A stretch of 64,000 bases of DNA, from NCBI GenBank assembly GCA_039566865.1, contig CM076952.1:13288501-13352500 (forward strand). The letters run 5' to 3'. Shown piece after piece: positions 25,001 to 40,000 of this stretch. Source of the stretch: Aurelia coerulea. Taxonomy: Eukaryota > Cnidaria > Scyphozoa > Semaeostomeae > Ulmaridae. The position numbers were made by a program, and so were the translations under genes. The first letter of the stretch is position 1; the number at the start of each line of letters is the position of its first letter. The notes under the pieces are model-generated. The model worked only from the letters and a program-made list of their open reading frames with translations. It searched no databases and had not been told where the DNA came from.

Positions 25001-28000
25001 TTTGAAAGAGCACCGTTTTAGCGTATATCTTCGTTACGGTAGCCAAAGAGAATTTGATTTCTGAATTTGAAAGAGCACCGTCTAGCGTAAATCTTCGTTA
25101 CGGTAGCCAAAGAGAATTTGATTTATGAATTTGAAAAAGCACCGTTTTAGCCTACATCTTCGTTACGGTAGCCAAAGAGAATTTGATTGATGAATTTGAA
25201 GAAGCACCGTTTTAGCCTACATCTTCGTTACGGTAGCCAAAGAGAATTTGATTTATGAATTTGAAAGAGCACCGTTTTAGCCTACATCTTCGTTACGGTA
25301 GCCAAAGAGAATTTGATTTATGAATTTGAAAGAGCACCGTCTAGCGTAAATCTTCGTTACGGTAGCCAAAGAGAATTTGATTTATGAATTTGAAAGAGCA
25401 CCGTCTAGCGTATATCTTCGTTACGGTAGCCAAAGAGAATTTGATTTATGAATTTGAAAGAGCACCATCTAGCGTACATCTTCGTTACGGTAGCCAAAGA
25501 GAATTTGATTTATGAATTTGAAAGAGCACCGTCTAGCGTAAATCTTCGTTACGGTAGCCAAAGAGAATTTTATTTATGAATTTGAAAGAGCACCGTCTAG
25601 CGTATATCTTCGTTACGGTAGCCAAAGAGAATTTGATTTATGAATTTGAAAGAGCACCGTCTAGCGTATATCTTCGTTACGGTAGCCAAAGAGAATTTGA
25701 TTTATGAATTTGAAAAAGCACCGTTTTAGCGTACATCTTCGTTACGGTAGCCAAAGAGAATTTGATTTATGAATTTGAAGAAGCACCGTTTTAGCGTACA
25801 TCTTCGTTACGGTAGCCAAAGAGAATTTGATTTATGAATTTGAAAGAGCACCGTTTTAGCCTACATCTTCGTTACGGTAGCCAAAGAGAATTTGATTTAT
25901 GAATTTGAAGAAGCACCGTTTCGCGTAAATCTTCGTTACGGTAGCCAAAGAGAGTTTGATTTATGAATTTGAAAGAGCACCGTTTTAGCGTACATCTTCG
26001 TTACGGTAGCCAAAGAGAATTTGATTTATGAATTTGCAAGAAAACCGTCTAGCGTAAATCTTCGTTACGGTAGCCAAAGAGAATTTGATTTATGGATTTG
26101 AAACAGCACCGTCTAGCGTATATCTTCGTTACGGTAGCCAAAGAGGATTTGATTTATGAATTTGAAAGAGCACCATCCAGCGTACATCTTTGTTACGGTA
26201 GCCAAAGAGAATTTGATTTATGAATTTGAAAGAGCACCGTCTAGCGTAAATCTTCGTTACGGTAGCCAAAGAGAATTTGATTTATGAATTTGAAAGAGCA
26301 CCGTCTAGCGTATATCTTCGTTACGGTAGCCAAAGAGGATTTGATTTATGAATTTGAAAGAGCACCGTCTAACGTATATCTTCGTTACGGTAGCCAAAGA
26401 GAATTTGATTTATGAATTTGAAAAAGCACCGTTTTAGCCTACATCTTCGTTACGGTAGCCAAAGAGAATTTGATTGATGAATTTGAAGAAGCACCGTTTT
26501 AGCCTACATCTTCGTTACGGTAGCCAAAGAGAATTTGATTTATGAATTTGAAAGAGCACCGTTTTAGCCTACATCTTCGTTACGGTAGCCAAAGAGAATT
26601 TGATTTATGAATTTGAAGAAGCACCGTTTCGCGTAAATCTTCGTTACGGTAGCCAAAGGGAATTTGATTTATGAATTTGCAAGAGCACCGTCTAGCGTAA
26701 ATCTTCGTTACGGTAGCCAAAGATAATTTGATTTATGGATTTGAAAGAGCACCGTTTTAGCCTACATCTTCGTTACGGTAGCCAAAGAGAATTTGATTTA
26801 TGAATTTGCAAGAGCAACGTCTAGCGTAAATCTTCGTTACGGTAGCCAAAGAGAATTTGATTTATGAATTTGAAAGAGCACCGTCTAGCGTAAATCTTCG
26901 TTACGGTAGCCAAAGAGGATTTGATTTATGAATTTGAAAGAGCACCGTCTAGCGTATATCTTCGTTACGGTAGCCAAAGAGAATTTGATTTATGAATTTG
27001 AAAAAGCACCGTTTTAGCCTACATCTTCGTTACGGTAGCCAAAGATAATTTGATTGATGAAATTGAAGAAGCACCGTTTTAGCCTACATCTTCGTTACGG
27101 TAGCCAAAGAGAATTTGATTTATGAATTTGAAAGAGCACCGTTTTAGCGTACATCTTCGTTACGGTAGCCAAAGAGAATTTGATTTATGAATTTCAAGAA
27201 GCACCGTTTAGCGTAAATCTTCGTTAAAGTAGCCAAAGAGAATTTGATTTATGAATTTGAAAGAGCACCGTTTTAGCGTACATCTTCGTTACGGTAGCCA
27301 AAGAGAATTTGATTTATGAATTTGAAAGAAAACCGTCTAGCGTAAATCTTCGTTACGGTAGCCAAAGAGAATTTGATTTATGAATTTGAAACAGCACCGT
27401 CTAGCGTATATCTTCGTTACGGTAGCCAAAGAGAATTTGATTTATGAATTTGAAAGAGCACCGTTTAGCGTACATCTTCGTTACGGTAGCCAAAGAGAAT
27501 TTGATTTATGAATTTGAAAGAGCACCGTCTAGCGTAAATCTTCGTTACGGTAGCCAAAGAGAATTTTATTTATGAATTTGAAAGAGCACCGTCTAGCGTA
27601 TATCTTCGTTACGGTAGCCAAAGAGGATTTGATTTATGAATTTGAAAGAGCACCGTCTAACGTATATCTTCGTTACGGTAGCCAAAGAGAATTTGATTTA
27701 TGAATTTGAAAAAGCACCGTTTTAGCCTACATCTTCGTTACGGTAGCCAAAGAGAATTTGATTGATGAATTTGAAAGAAGCACCGTTTTAGCCTACATCT
27801 TCGTTACGGTAGCCAAAGAGAATTTGATTTATGAATTTGAAAGAGCACCGTTTTAGCGTACATCTTCGTTACGGTAGCCAAAGAGAATTTGATTTATGAA
27901 TTTGAAGAAGCACCGTTTCGCGTAAATCTTCGTTACGGTAGCCAAAGGGAATTTGATTTATGAATTTGCAAGAGCACCGTCTAGCGTAAATCTTCGTTAC

Positions 28001-31000
28001 GGTAGCCAAAGAGAATTTGATTTATGAATTTGAAAGAGCACCGTTTTAGCCTACATCTTCGTTACGGTAGCCAAAGAGAATTTGATTTATGAATTTGCAA
28101 GAGCAACGTCTAGCGTAAATCTTCGTTACGGTAGCCAAAGAGAATTTGATTTATGAATTTGCAAGAGCACCGTCTAGCGTAAATCTTCGTTACGGTAGCC
28201 AAAGAGAATTTGATTTATGAATTTGAAAGAGCACCGTTTTAGCGTACATCTTCGTTACGGTAGCCAAAGAGAATTTGATTTATGGATTTGAAACAGCACC
28301 GTCTAGCGTATATCTTCGTTACGGTAGCCAAAGAGAATTTGATTTATGAATTTGAAAGAGCACCATTTAGCGTACATCTTTGTTACGGTAGCCAAAGAGA
28401 ATTTGATTTATGAATTTGAAAGAGCACCGTCTAGCGTAAATCTTCGTTACGGTAGCCAAAGAGAATTTGATTTATGAATTTGAAAGAGCACCGTCTAGCG
28501 TATATCTTCGTTACGGTAGCCAAAGAGGATTTGATTTATGAATTTGAAAGAGCACCGTCTAACGTATATCTTCGTTACGGTAGCCAAAGAGAATTTGATT
28601 TATGAATTTGAAAAAGCACCGTTTTAGCCTACATCTTCGTTACGGTAGCCAAAGAGAATTTGATTGATGAATTTGAAGAAGCACCGTTTTAGCCTACATC
28701 TTCGTTACGGTAGCCAAAGAGAATTTGATTTATGAATTTGAAAGAGCACCGTTTTAGCCTACATCTTCGTTACGGTAGCCAAAGAGAATTTGATTTATGA
28801 ATTTGAAGAAGCACCGTTTCGCGTAAATCTTCGTTACGGTAGCCAAAGAGAGTTTGATTTATGAATTTGAAAGAGCACCGTTTTAGCGTACATCTTCGTT
28901 ACGGTAGCCAAAGAGAATTTGATTTATGAATTTGAAAGAGCACCGTCTAGCGTAAATCTTCGTTACGGTAGCCAAAGAGAATTTGATTTATGAATTTGAA
29001 ACAGCACCGTCTAGCGTATATCTTCGTTACGGTAGCCAAAGAGAATTTGATTTATGAATTTGAAAGAGCACCATCTAGCGTAAATCTTCGTTAAGGTAGC
29101 CAAAGAGAATTTGATTTATGAATTTGAAAGAGCACCGTCTAGCGTAAATCTTCGTTACGGTAGCCAAAGAGAATTTGATTTATGAATTTGAAAGAGCACC
29201 GTCTAGCGTATATCTTCGTTACGGTAGCCAAAGAGAATTTGATTTATGAATTTGAAAGAGCACCGTCTAGCGTATATCTTCGTTACGGTAGCCAAAGAGA
29301 ATTTGATTTATGAATTTGAAAAAGCACCGTTTTAGCCTACATCTTCGTTACGGTAGCCAAAGAGAATTTGATTGATGAATTTGAAGAAGCACCGTTTTAG
29401 CCTACATCTTCGTTACGGTAGCCAAAGAGAATTTGATTTATGAATTTGAAAGAGCACCGTTTTAGCCTACATCTTCGTTACGGTAGCCAAAGAGAATTTG
29501 ATTTATGAATTTGAAGAAGCACCGTTTCGCGTAAATCTTCGTTACGGTAGCCAAAGAGAATTTTATTTATGAATTTGAAAGAGCACCGTCTAGCGTATAT
29601 CTTCGTTACGGTAGCCAAAGAGGATTTGATTTATGAATTTGAAAGAGCACCGTCTAACGTATATCTTCGTTACGTTAGCCAAAGAGAATTTGATTTATAA
29701 ATTTGAAAGAGCACCGTTTAGCGTATATCTTTGTTACGGTAGCCAAAGAGAATTTGATTGATGAATTTGAAAGAAGCACCGTTTTAGCGTACATCTTCGT
29801 TACGGTAGCCAAAGAGAATTTGATTTATGAATTTGAAAGAGCACCGTTTTAGCGTACATCTTCGTTACGGTAGCCAAAGAGAATTTGATTTATGAATTTG
29901 AAAGAAGCACCGTTTAGCGTAAATCTTCGTTACGGTAGCCAAAGAGAATTTGATTTATGAATTTGAAAGAGCACCGTCTAGCGTATATCTTCGTTACGGT
30001 AGCCAAAGAGGATTTGATTTATGAATTTGAAAGAGCACCGTCTAACGTATATCTTCGTTACGGTAGCCAAAGAGAATTTGATTTATGAATTTGAAAGAGC
30101 ACCGTCTAGCGTATATCTTCGTTGCGGTAGCCAAAATAATTTGATTTATGAATTTGAAAGAGCACCGTCTAGCGTATATCTTCGTTACGGTAGCCAAAGA
30201 GAATTTGATTTATGAATTTGAAAGAGCACCATCTAGCGTACATCTTCGTTAAGGTAGCCAAAGAGAATTTGATTTATGAATTTGAAAGAGCACCGTTTAG
30301 CGTATATCTTCGTTATGGTAGCCAAAGAGAAATTGATTTATGAATTTGAAAGAGCACCGTTTAGCGTATATCTTCGCTACGGTAGCCAAAGAGAATTTGA
30401 TTTATGAATTTGAAAGAGCACCATCTAGCGTAAATCTTCGTTACGGTAGCCAAAGAGAATTTGATTGATGAATTTGAAAGAGCACCGTTTTAGCGTACAT
30501 CTTCGTTACGGTAGCCAAAGAGAATTTGATTTATGAATTTGAAAGAGCAACGTCTAGCGTATATCTTCGTTACGGTAGCCAAAGAGAATTTGATTTATGA
30601 ATTTGAAAGAGCACCGTTTTAGCGTATATCTTCGTTACGGTAGCCAAAGAGAATTTGATTTATGAATTTGAAAGAGCACCGTCTAGCGTAAATCTTCGTT
30701 ACGGTAGCCAAAGAGAATTTGATTTATGAATTTGAAAGAGCACCGTCTAGCGTAAATCTTCGTTACGGTAGCCAAAGAGAATTTGATTGATGAATTTGAA
30801 AGAGCACCGTTTTAGCGTACATCTTCGTTACGGTAGCCAAAGAGAATTTGATTTATGAATTTGAAAGAGCAACGTCTAGCGTAAATCTTCGTTACGGTAG
30901 CCAAAGAGAATTTGATTTATGAATTTGAAAGAGCACCGTCTAGCGTAAATCTTCGTTACGGTAGCCAAAGAGAATTTGATTTATGAATTTGAAAGAGCAC

Positions 31001-34000
31001 CGTTTTAGCGTACATCTTCGTTACGGTAGCCAAAGAGAATTTGATTTATGAATTTGAAAGAGCACCGTCTAGCGTAAATCTTCGTTACGGTAGCCAAAGA
31101 GAATTTGATTTATGAATTTGAAAGAGCACCGTCTAGCGTAAATCTTCGTTACGGTAGCCAAAGAGAATTTGATTTATGAATTTGCAAGAGCAACGTCTAG
31201 GGTATATCTTCGTTACGGTAGCCAAAAATAATTTGATTTATGAATTTGAAAGAGCACCATCTAGCGTAAATCTTCGTTAAGGTAGCCAAAGAGAATTTGA
31301 TTTATGAATTTGAAAGAGCACCGTCTAGCGTAAATCTTCGTTAAGGTAGCCAAAGAGAATTTGATTTATGAATTTGAAAGAGCACCGTCTAGCGTATATC
31401 TTCGTTACGGTAGCCAAAGAGAATTTGATTTATGAATTTGAAAGAGCACCGTCTAGCGTATATCTTCGTTACGGTAGCCAAAGAGAATTTGATTTATGAA
31501 TTTGAAAAAGCACCGTTTTAGCGTACATCTTCGTTACGGTAGCCAAAGAGAATTTGATTGATGAATTTGAAAGAGCACCGTTTTAGCGTACATCTTCGTT
31601 ACGGTAGCCAAAGAGAATTTGATTTATGAATTTGAAAGAGCACCGTTTTAGCGTACATCTTCGTTACGGTAGCCAAAGAGAATTTGATTTATGAATTTGA
31701 AAGAGCACGTTTAGCGTAAATCTTCGTTACTGTAGCCAAAGAGAATTTGATTTATGAATTTGCAACAGCACCGTCTAGCGTAAATCTTCGTTACGGTAGC
31801 CAAAGAGAATTTGATTTATGAATTTGAAAGAGCACCGTTTTAGCGTACATCTTCGTTACGGTAGCCAAAGAGAATTTGATTTATGAATTTGAAAGAGCAC
31901 CGTTTAGCGTAAATCTTCGTTACGGTAGCCAAAGAGAATTTGATTTATGAATTTGAAAGAGCACCGTTTAGCGTAAATCTTCGTTACGGTAGCCAAAGAG
32001 AATTTGATTTATGAATTTGAAAGAGCACCGTTTTAGCGTACATCTTCGTTACGGTAGCCAAAGAGAATTTGATTTATGAATTTGAAAGAGCACCGTCTAG
32101 CGTAAATCTTCGTTACGGTAGCCAAAGAGAATTTGATTTATGAATTTGAAAGAGCACCGTCTAGCGTATATCTTCGTTACGGTAGCCAAAGAGAATTTGA
32201 TTTATGAATTTGAAAGAGCACCATTTAGCGTACATCTTTGTTACGGTAGCCAAAGAGAATTTGATTTATGAATTTGAAAGAGCACCGTCTAGCGTAAATC
32301 TTCGTTACGGTAGCCAAAGAGAATTTGATTTATGAATTTGAAAGAGCACCGTCTAGCGTAAATCTTCGTTACGGTAGCCAAAGAGAATTTGATTTATGAA
32401 TTTGAAAAAGCACCGTTTTAGCGTACATCTTCGTTACGGTAGCCAAAAAGAATTTGATTGATGAATTTGAAAGAAGCACCGTTTTAGCGTACATCTTCGT
32501 TACGGTAGCCAAAGAGAATTTGATTTATGAATTTGAAAGAGCACCGTTTAGCGTACATCTTCGTTACGGTAGCCAAAGAGAATTTGATTTATGAATTTGA
32601 AGAAGCACCGTTTAGCGTAAATCTTCGTTACGGTAGCCAAAGAGAATTTGATTTATGAATTTGCAAGAGCACCGTCTAGCGTAAATCTTCGTTACGGTAG
32701 CCAAAGAGAATTTGATTTATGAATTTGAAAGAGCACCGTTTTAGCGTACATCTTCGTTACGGTAGCCAAAGAGAATTTGATTTATGAATTTGAAAGAGCA
32801 CCGTCTAGCGTAAATCTTCGTTACGGTAGCCAAAGAGAATTTGATTTATGAATTTGAAAGAGCACCGTCTAGCGTAAATCTTCGTTACGGTAGCCAAAGA
32901 GAATTTGATTTATGAATTTGAAAGAGCACCGTTTTAGCGTACATCTTCGTTACGGTAGCCAAAGAGAATTTGATTTATGAATTTGAAAGAGCACCGTCTA
33001 GCGTATATCTTCGTTACGGTAGCCAAAGAGAATTTGATTTATGAATTTGAAAGAGCACCATTTAGCGTACATCTTCGTTACGGTAGCCAAAGAGAATTTG
33101 ATTTATGAATTTGAAAGAGCACCGTCTAGCGTAAATCTTCGTTACGGTAGCCAAAGAGAATTTGATTTATGAATTTGAAAGAGCACCGTCTAGCGTATAT
33201 CTTCGTTACGGTAGCCAAAGAGAATTTGATTTATGAATTTGAAAGAGCACCGTCTAGCGTATATCTTCGTTACGGTAGCCAAAGAGAATTTGATTTATGA
33301 ATTTGAAAAAGCACCGTTTTAGCGTACATCTTCGTTACGGTAGCCAAAGAGAATTTGATTTATGAATTTGAAAAAGCACCGTTTTAGCGTACATCTTCGT
33401 TACGGTAGCCAAAGAGAATTTGATTTATGAATTTGAAAGAGCACCGTTTTAGCGTACATCTTCGTTACGGTAGCCAAAGAGAATTTGATTTATGAATTTG
33501 AAAGAGCACCGTTTAGCGTAAATCTTCGTTACGGTAGCCAAAGAGAATTTGATTTATGAATTTGAAAGAGCACCGTTTTAGCGTACATCTTCGTTACGGT
33601 AGCCAAAGAGAATTTGATTTATGAATTTGCAAGAGCACCGTCTAGCGTAAATCTTCGTTACGGTAGCCAAAGAGAATTTGATTTATGGATTTGAAAGAGC
33701 ACCGTCTAGCGTATATCTTCGTTGCGGTAGCCAAAGAGAATTTGATTTATGAATTTGAAAGAGCACCATCTAGCGTAAATCTTCGTTAAGGTAGCCAAAG
33801 AGAATTTGATTTATGAATTTGAAAGAGCACCGTCTAGCGTAAATCTTCGTTAAGGTAGCCAAAGAGAATTTGATTTATGAATTTGAAAGAGCACCGTCTA
33901 GCGTATATCTTCGTTACGGTAGCCAAAGAGAATTTGATTTATGAATTTGAAAGAGCACCGTCTAGCGTATATCTTCGTTACGGTAGCCAAAGAGAATTTG

Positions 34001-37000
34001 ATTTATGAATTTGAAAAAGCACCGTTTTAGCCTACATCTTCGTTACGGTAGCCAAAGAGAATTTGATTGATGAATTTGAAGAAGCACCGTTTTAGCGTAC
34101 ATCTTCGTTACGGTAGCCAAAGAGAATTTGATTTATGAATTTGAAAGAGCACCGTTTTAGCCTACATCTTCGTTACGGTAGCCAAAGAGAATTTGATTTA
34201 TGAATTTGAAAAGCACCGTTTCGCGTAAATCTTCGTTACGGTAGCCAAAGGGAATTTGATTTATGAATTTGCAAGAGCACCGTCTAGCGTAAATCTTCGT
34301 TACGGTAGCCAAAGAGAATTTGATTTATGAATTTGAAAGAGCACCGTTTTAGCGTACATCTTCGTTACGGTAGCCAAAGAGAATTTGATTTATGAATTTG
34401 CAAGAGCAACGTCTAGCGTAAATCTTCGTTACGGTAGCCAAAGAGAATTTGATTTATGAATTTGCAAGAGCACCGTCTAGCGTAAATCTTCGTTACGGTA
34501 GCCAAAGAGAATTTGATTTATGAATTTGAAAGAGCACCGTTTTAGCGTACATCTTCGTTACGGTAGCCAAAGAGAATTTGATTTATGAATTTGCAAGAGC
34601 ACCGTCTAGCGTAAATCTTCGTTACGGTAGCCAAAGAGAATTTGATTTATGAATTTGAAAGAGCACCGTCTAGCGTATATCTTCGTTACGGTAGCCAAAG
34701 AGAATTTGATTTATGAATTTGAAAGAGCACCATCTAGCGTACATCTTCGTTACGGTAGCCAAAGAGAATTTGATTTATGAATTTGAAAGAGCACCGTCTA
34801 GCGTAAATCTTCGTTACGGTAGCCAAAGAGAATTTTATTTATGAATTTGAAAGAGCACCGTCTAGCGTATATCTTCGTTACGGTAGCCAAAGAGGATTTG
34901 ATTTATGAATTTGAAAGAGCACCGTCTAACGTATATCTTCGTTACGTTAGCCAAAGAGAAATTGATTCATAAATTTGAAAGAGCACCGTTTAGCGTAAAT
35001 CATCGTTACGGTAGCCAAAGAGAATTTGATTGATGAATTTGAAAGAGCACCGTCTAGCGTATATCTTCGTTACGGTAGCCAAAGAGGATTTGATTTATGA
35101 ATTTGAAAGAGCACCGTTTAGCGTACATCTTCGTTACGGTAGCCAAAGAGAATTTGATTGATGAATTTGAAGAAGCACCGTTTTAGCGTACATCTTCGTT
35201 ACGGTAGCCAAAGAGAATTTGATTTATGAATTTGAAAGAGCACCGTTTTAGCGTACATCTTCGTTACGGTAGCCAAAGAGGATTTGATTTATGAATTTGA
35301 AAGAGCACCGTTTAGCGTACATCTTCGTTACGGTAGCCAAAGAGAATTTGATTGATGAATTTGAAGAAGCACCGTTTTAGCCTACATCTTCGTTACGGTA
35401 GCCAAAGAGAATTTGATTTATGAATTTGAAGAGCACCGTTTAGCGTAAATCTTCGTTACGGTAGCCAAAGAGAATTTGATTTATGAATTTGAAAGAGCAC
35501 CGTTTTAGCGTACATCTTCGTTACGGTAGCCAAAGAGAATTTGATTTATGAATTTGCAAGAAAACCGTCTAGCGTAAATCTTCGTTACGGTAGCCAAAGA
35601 GAATTTGATTTATGAATTTGAAAGAGCACCGTCTAGCGTATATCTTCGTTACGGTAGCCAAAGAGAATTTGATTTATGAATTTGAAAGAGCACCATTTAG
35701 CGTACATCTTCGTTAAGGTAGCCAAAAAGAATTTGATTCATGAATTTGAAAGAGCAACATCTAGCGTAAATCTTCGTTAAGGAAGCCAAAGAGAATTTGA
35801 TTTATGAATCTGAAAGAGCACCGTCTAGCGTATATCTTCGTTACGGTAGCCAAAAATAATTTGATTTATGAATTTGAAAGAGCACCGTTTAGCGTATATC
35901 TTTGTTACGGTAGCCAAAAAGAATTTGATTTATGAATTTGAAAGAGCACCGTCTAGCGCATATCTTCGTTACGGTAGCCAAAGAGAAATTGATTTATGAA
36001 TTTGCAAGAGCACCATCTAGCGTAAATCTTCGCTCCGGTAGCCAAAGAGAATTTGATTTATGAATTTGAAAGAGCACCGTCTAGCGTATATCTTCGTTAC
36101 GGTAGCCAAAGAGAATTTGATTTATGAATTTGAAAGAGCACCGTCTAGCGTAAATCTTCGTTACGGTAGCCAAAGAGAATTTGATTTATGAATTTGCAAG
36201 AGCACCGTCTAGCGTAAATCTTCGTTACGGTAGCCAAAGAGAATTTGATTTATGAATTTGAAAGAGCACCGTTTTAGCGTACATCTTCGTTACGGTAGCC
36301 AAAGAGAATTTGATTTATGAATTTGCAAGAGCACCGTCTAGCGTAAATCTTCGTTACGGTAGCCAAAGAGAATTTGATTTATGAATTTGAAAGAGCACCG
36401 TTTTAGCGTACATCTTCGTTACGGTAGCCAAAGAGAATTTGATTTATGAATTTGAAAGAACACCGTCTAGCGTACATCTTCGTAACGGTAGCCAAAAAGA
36501 ATTTGATTTATGAATTTGAAAGAGCACCGTTTAGCGTACATCTTCGTTACGGTAGCCAAGAGAATTTGATTTATGAATTTGAAAGAGCACCGTCTAGCGT
36601 ACATCTTCGTTACGGTAGCCAAAGAGAATTTGATTGATGAATTTGAAAGAAGCACCGTTTTAGCGTACATCTTCGTTACGGTAGCCAAAGAGAATTTGAT
36701 TTATGAATTTGAAGAAGCACCGTTTAGCGTAAATCTTCGTTACAGTAGCCAAAGAGAATTTGATTTATGAATTTGAAAGAGCACCGTTTTAGCGTACATC
36801 TTCGTTACGGTAGCCAAAGAGAATTTGATTTATGAATTTGCAAGAGCACCGTCTAGCGTAAATCTTCGTTACGGTAGCCAAAGAGAATTTGATTTATGAA
36901 TTTGAAACAGCACCGTCTAGCGTAATCTTCGTTACGGTAGCCAAAGAGAATTTGATTTATGAATTTGAAAGAGCACCATCCAGCGTACATCTTCGTTACG

Positions 37001-40000
37001 GTAGCCAAAGAGAATTTGATTTATGAATTTGAAAGAGCACCGTCTAGCGTAAATCTTCGTTACGGTAGCCAAAGAGAATTTGATTTATGAATTTGAAAGA
37101 GCACCGTCTAGCGTATATCTTCGTTACGGTAGCCAAAGAGAATTTGATTTATGAATTTGAAAGAGCACCGTCTAGCGTATATCTTCGTTACGGTAGCCAA
37201 AGAGAATTTGATTTATGAATTTGAAAAAGCACCGTTTTAGCCTACATCTTCGTTACGGTAGCCAAAGAGAATTTGATTTATGAATTTGAAGAGCACCGTT
37301 TTAGCGTACATCTTCGTTACGGTAGCCAAAGAGAATTTGATTTATGAATTTGAAAGAGCACCGTTTTAGCGTACATCTTCGTTACGGTAGCCAAAGAGAA
37401 TTTGATTTATGAATTTGAAGAAGCACCGTTTAGCGTACATATTCGTTACGGTAGCCAAAGAGAATTTGATTTATGAATTTGAAAGAGCACCGTTTTAGCG
37501 TACATCTTCGTTACGGTAGCCAAAGAGAATTTGATTTATGAATTTGCAAGAGCACCGTCTAGCGTAAATCTTCGTTACGGTAGCCAAAGAGAATTTGATT
37601 TATGAATTTGAAAGAGCACCGTCTAGCGTATATCTTCGTTACGGTAGCCAAAGAGGATTTGATTTATGAATTTGAAAGAGCACCATCCAGCGTACATCTT
37701 CGTTACGGTAGCCAAAGAGAATTTGATTTATGAATTTGAAAGAGCACCGTCTAGCGTAAATCTTCGTTACGGTAGCCAAAGAGAATTTGATTTATGAATT
37801 TGAAAGAGCACCGTCTAGCGTATATCTTCGTTACGGTAGCCAAAGAGAATTTGATTTATGAATTTGAAAGAGCACCGTCTAGCGTATATCTTCGTTACGG
37901 TAGCCAAAGAGAATTTGATTTATGAATTTGAAAAAGCACCGTTTTAGCGTACATCTTCGTTACGGTAGCCAAAGAGAATTTGATTGATGAATTTGAAAGA
38001 AGCACCGTTTTAGCGTACATCTTCGTTACGGTAGCCAAAGAGAATTTGATTTATGAATTTGAAAGAGCACCGTTTTAGCGTACATCTTCGTTACGGTAGC
38101 CAAAGAGAATTTGATTTATGAATTTGAAGAAGCACCGTTTAGCGTAAATCTTCGTTACGGTAGCCAAAGGGAATTTGATTTATGAATTTGCAAGAGCACC
38201 GTCTAGCGTAAATCTTCGTTACGGTAGCCAAAGATAATTTGATTTATGGATTTGAAAGAGCACCGTTTTAGCCTACATCTTCGTTACGGTAGCCAAAGAG
38301 AATTTGATTTATGAATTTGCAAGAGCAACGTCTAGCGTAAATCTTCGTTACGGTAGCCAAAGAGAATTTGATTTATGAATTTGCAAGAGCACCGTCTAGC
38401 GTAAATCTTCGTTACGGTAGCCAAAGAGAATTTGATTTATGAATTTGAAAGAGCACCGTTTTAGCGTACATCTTCGTTACGGTAGCCAAAGAGAATTTGA
38501 TTTATGAATTTGCAAGAGCACCGTCTAGCGTAAATCTTCGTTACGGTAGCCAAAGAGAATTTGATTTATGGATTTGAAACAGCACCGTCTAGCGTATATC
38601 TTCGTTACGGTAGCCAAAGAGGATTTGATTTATGAATTTGAAAGAGCACCATCCAGCGTACATCTTTGTTACGGTAGCCAAAGAGAATTTGATTTATGAA
38701 TTTGAAAGAGCACCGTCTAGCGTAAATCTTCGTTACGGTAGCCAAAGAGAATTTTATTTATGAATTTGAAAGAGCACCGTCTAGCGTATATCTTCGTTAC
38801 GGTAGCCAAAGAGGATTTGATTTATGAATTTGAAAGAGCACCGTCTAACGTATATCTTCGTTACGTTAGCCAAAGAGAAATTGATTCATAAATTTGAAAG
38901 AGCACCGTTTAGCGTAAATCATCGTTACGGTAGCCAAAGAGAATTTGATTGATGAATTTGAAAGAGCACCGTCTAGCGTATATCTTCGTTACGGTAGCCA
39001 AAGAGAATTTGATTTATGAATTTGAAAGAGCACCGTTTAGCGTACATCTTCGTTACGGTAGCCAAAGAGAATTTGATTGATGAATTTGAAGAAGCACCGT
39101 TTTAGCCTACATCTTCGTTACGGTAGCCAAAGAGAATTTGATTTATGAATTTGAAAGAGCACCGTTTTAGCCTACATCTTCGTTACGGTAGCCAAAGAGG
39201 ATTTGATTTATGAATTTGAAAGAGCACCGTTTAGCGTACATCTTCGTTACGGTAGCCAAAGAGAATTTGATTGATGAATTTGAAAGAAGCACCGTTTTAG
39301 CCTAGCGTATATCTTCGTTACGGTAGCCAAAGAGAATTTGATTTATGAATTTGAAGAGCACCGTTTAGCGTACATCTTCGTTACGGTAGCCAAAGAGAAT
39401 TTGATTTATGAATTTGAAAGAGCACCGTTTAGCGTATATCTTCGTTACGGTAGCCAAAGAGAATTTGATTTATGAATTTGCAAGAGCACCGTTTAGCGTA
39501 AATCTTCGTTACGGTAGCCAAAGAGAATTTGATTTATGAATTTGAAAGAGCACCGTCTAGCGTAAATCTTCGTTACGGTAGCCAAAGAGAATTTGATTTA
39601 TGAATTTGAAAGAGCACCATCTAGCGTACATCTTCGTTACGGTAGCCAAAGAGAATTTGATTTATGAATTTGAAAGAGCACCGTCTAGCGTAAATCTTCG
39701 TTACGGTAGCCAAAGAGAATTTGATTTATGAATTTGAAAGAGCACCGTCTAGCGTCAATCTTCGTTACGGTAGCCAAAGAGAATTTGATTTATGAATTTG
39801 AAAGAGCACCGTTTAGCGTATATCTTCGTTACGGTAGCCAAAGAGAATTTGATTTATGAATTTGAAAGAGCACCGTCTAGCGTATATCTTCGTTACGGTA
39901 GCCAAAGAGAATTTGATTTATGAATTTGCAAGAGCACCGTCTAGCGTAAATCTTCGTTACGGTAGCCAAAGAGAATTTGATTTATGAATTTGAAAGAGCA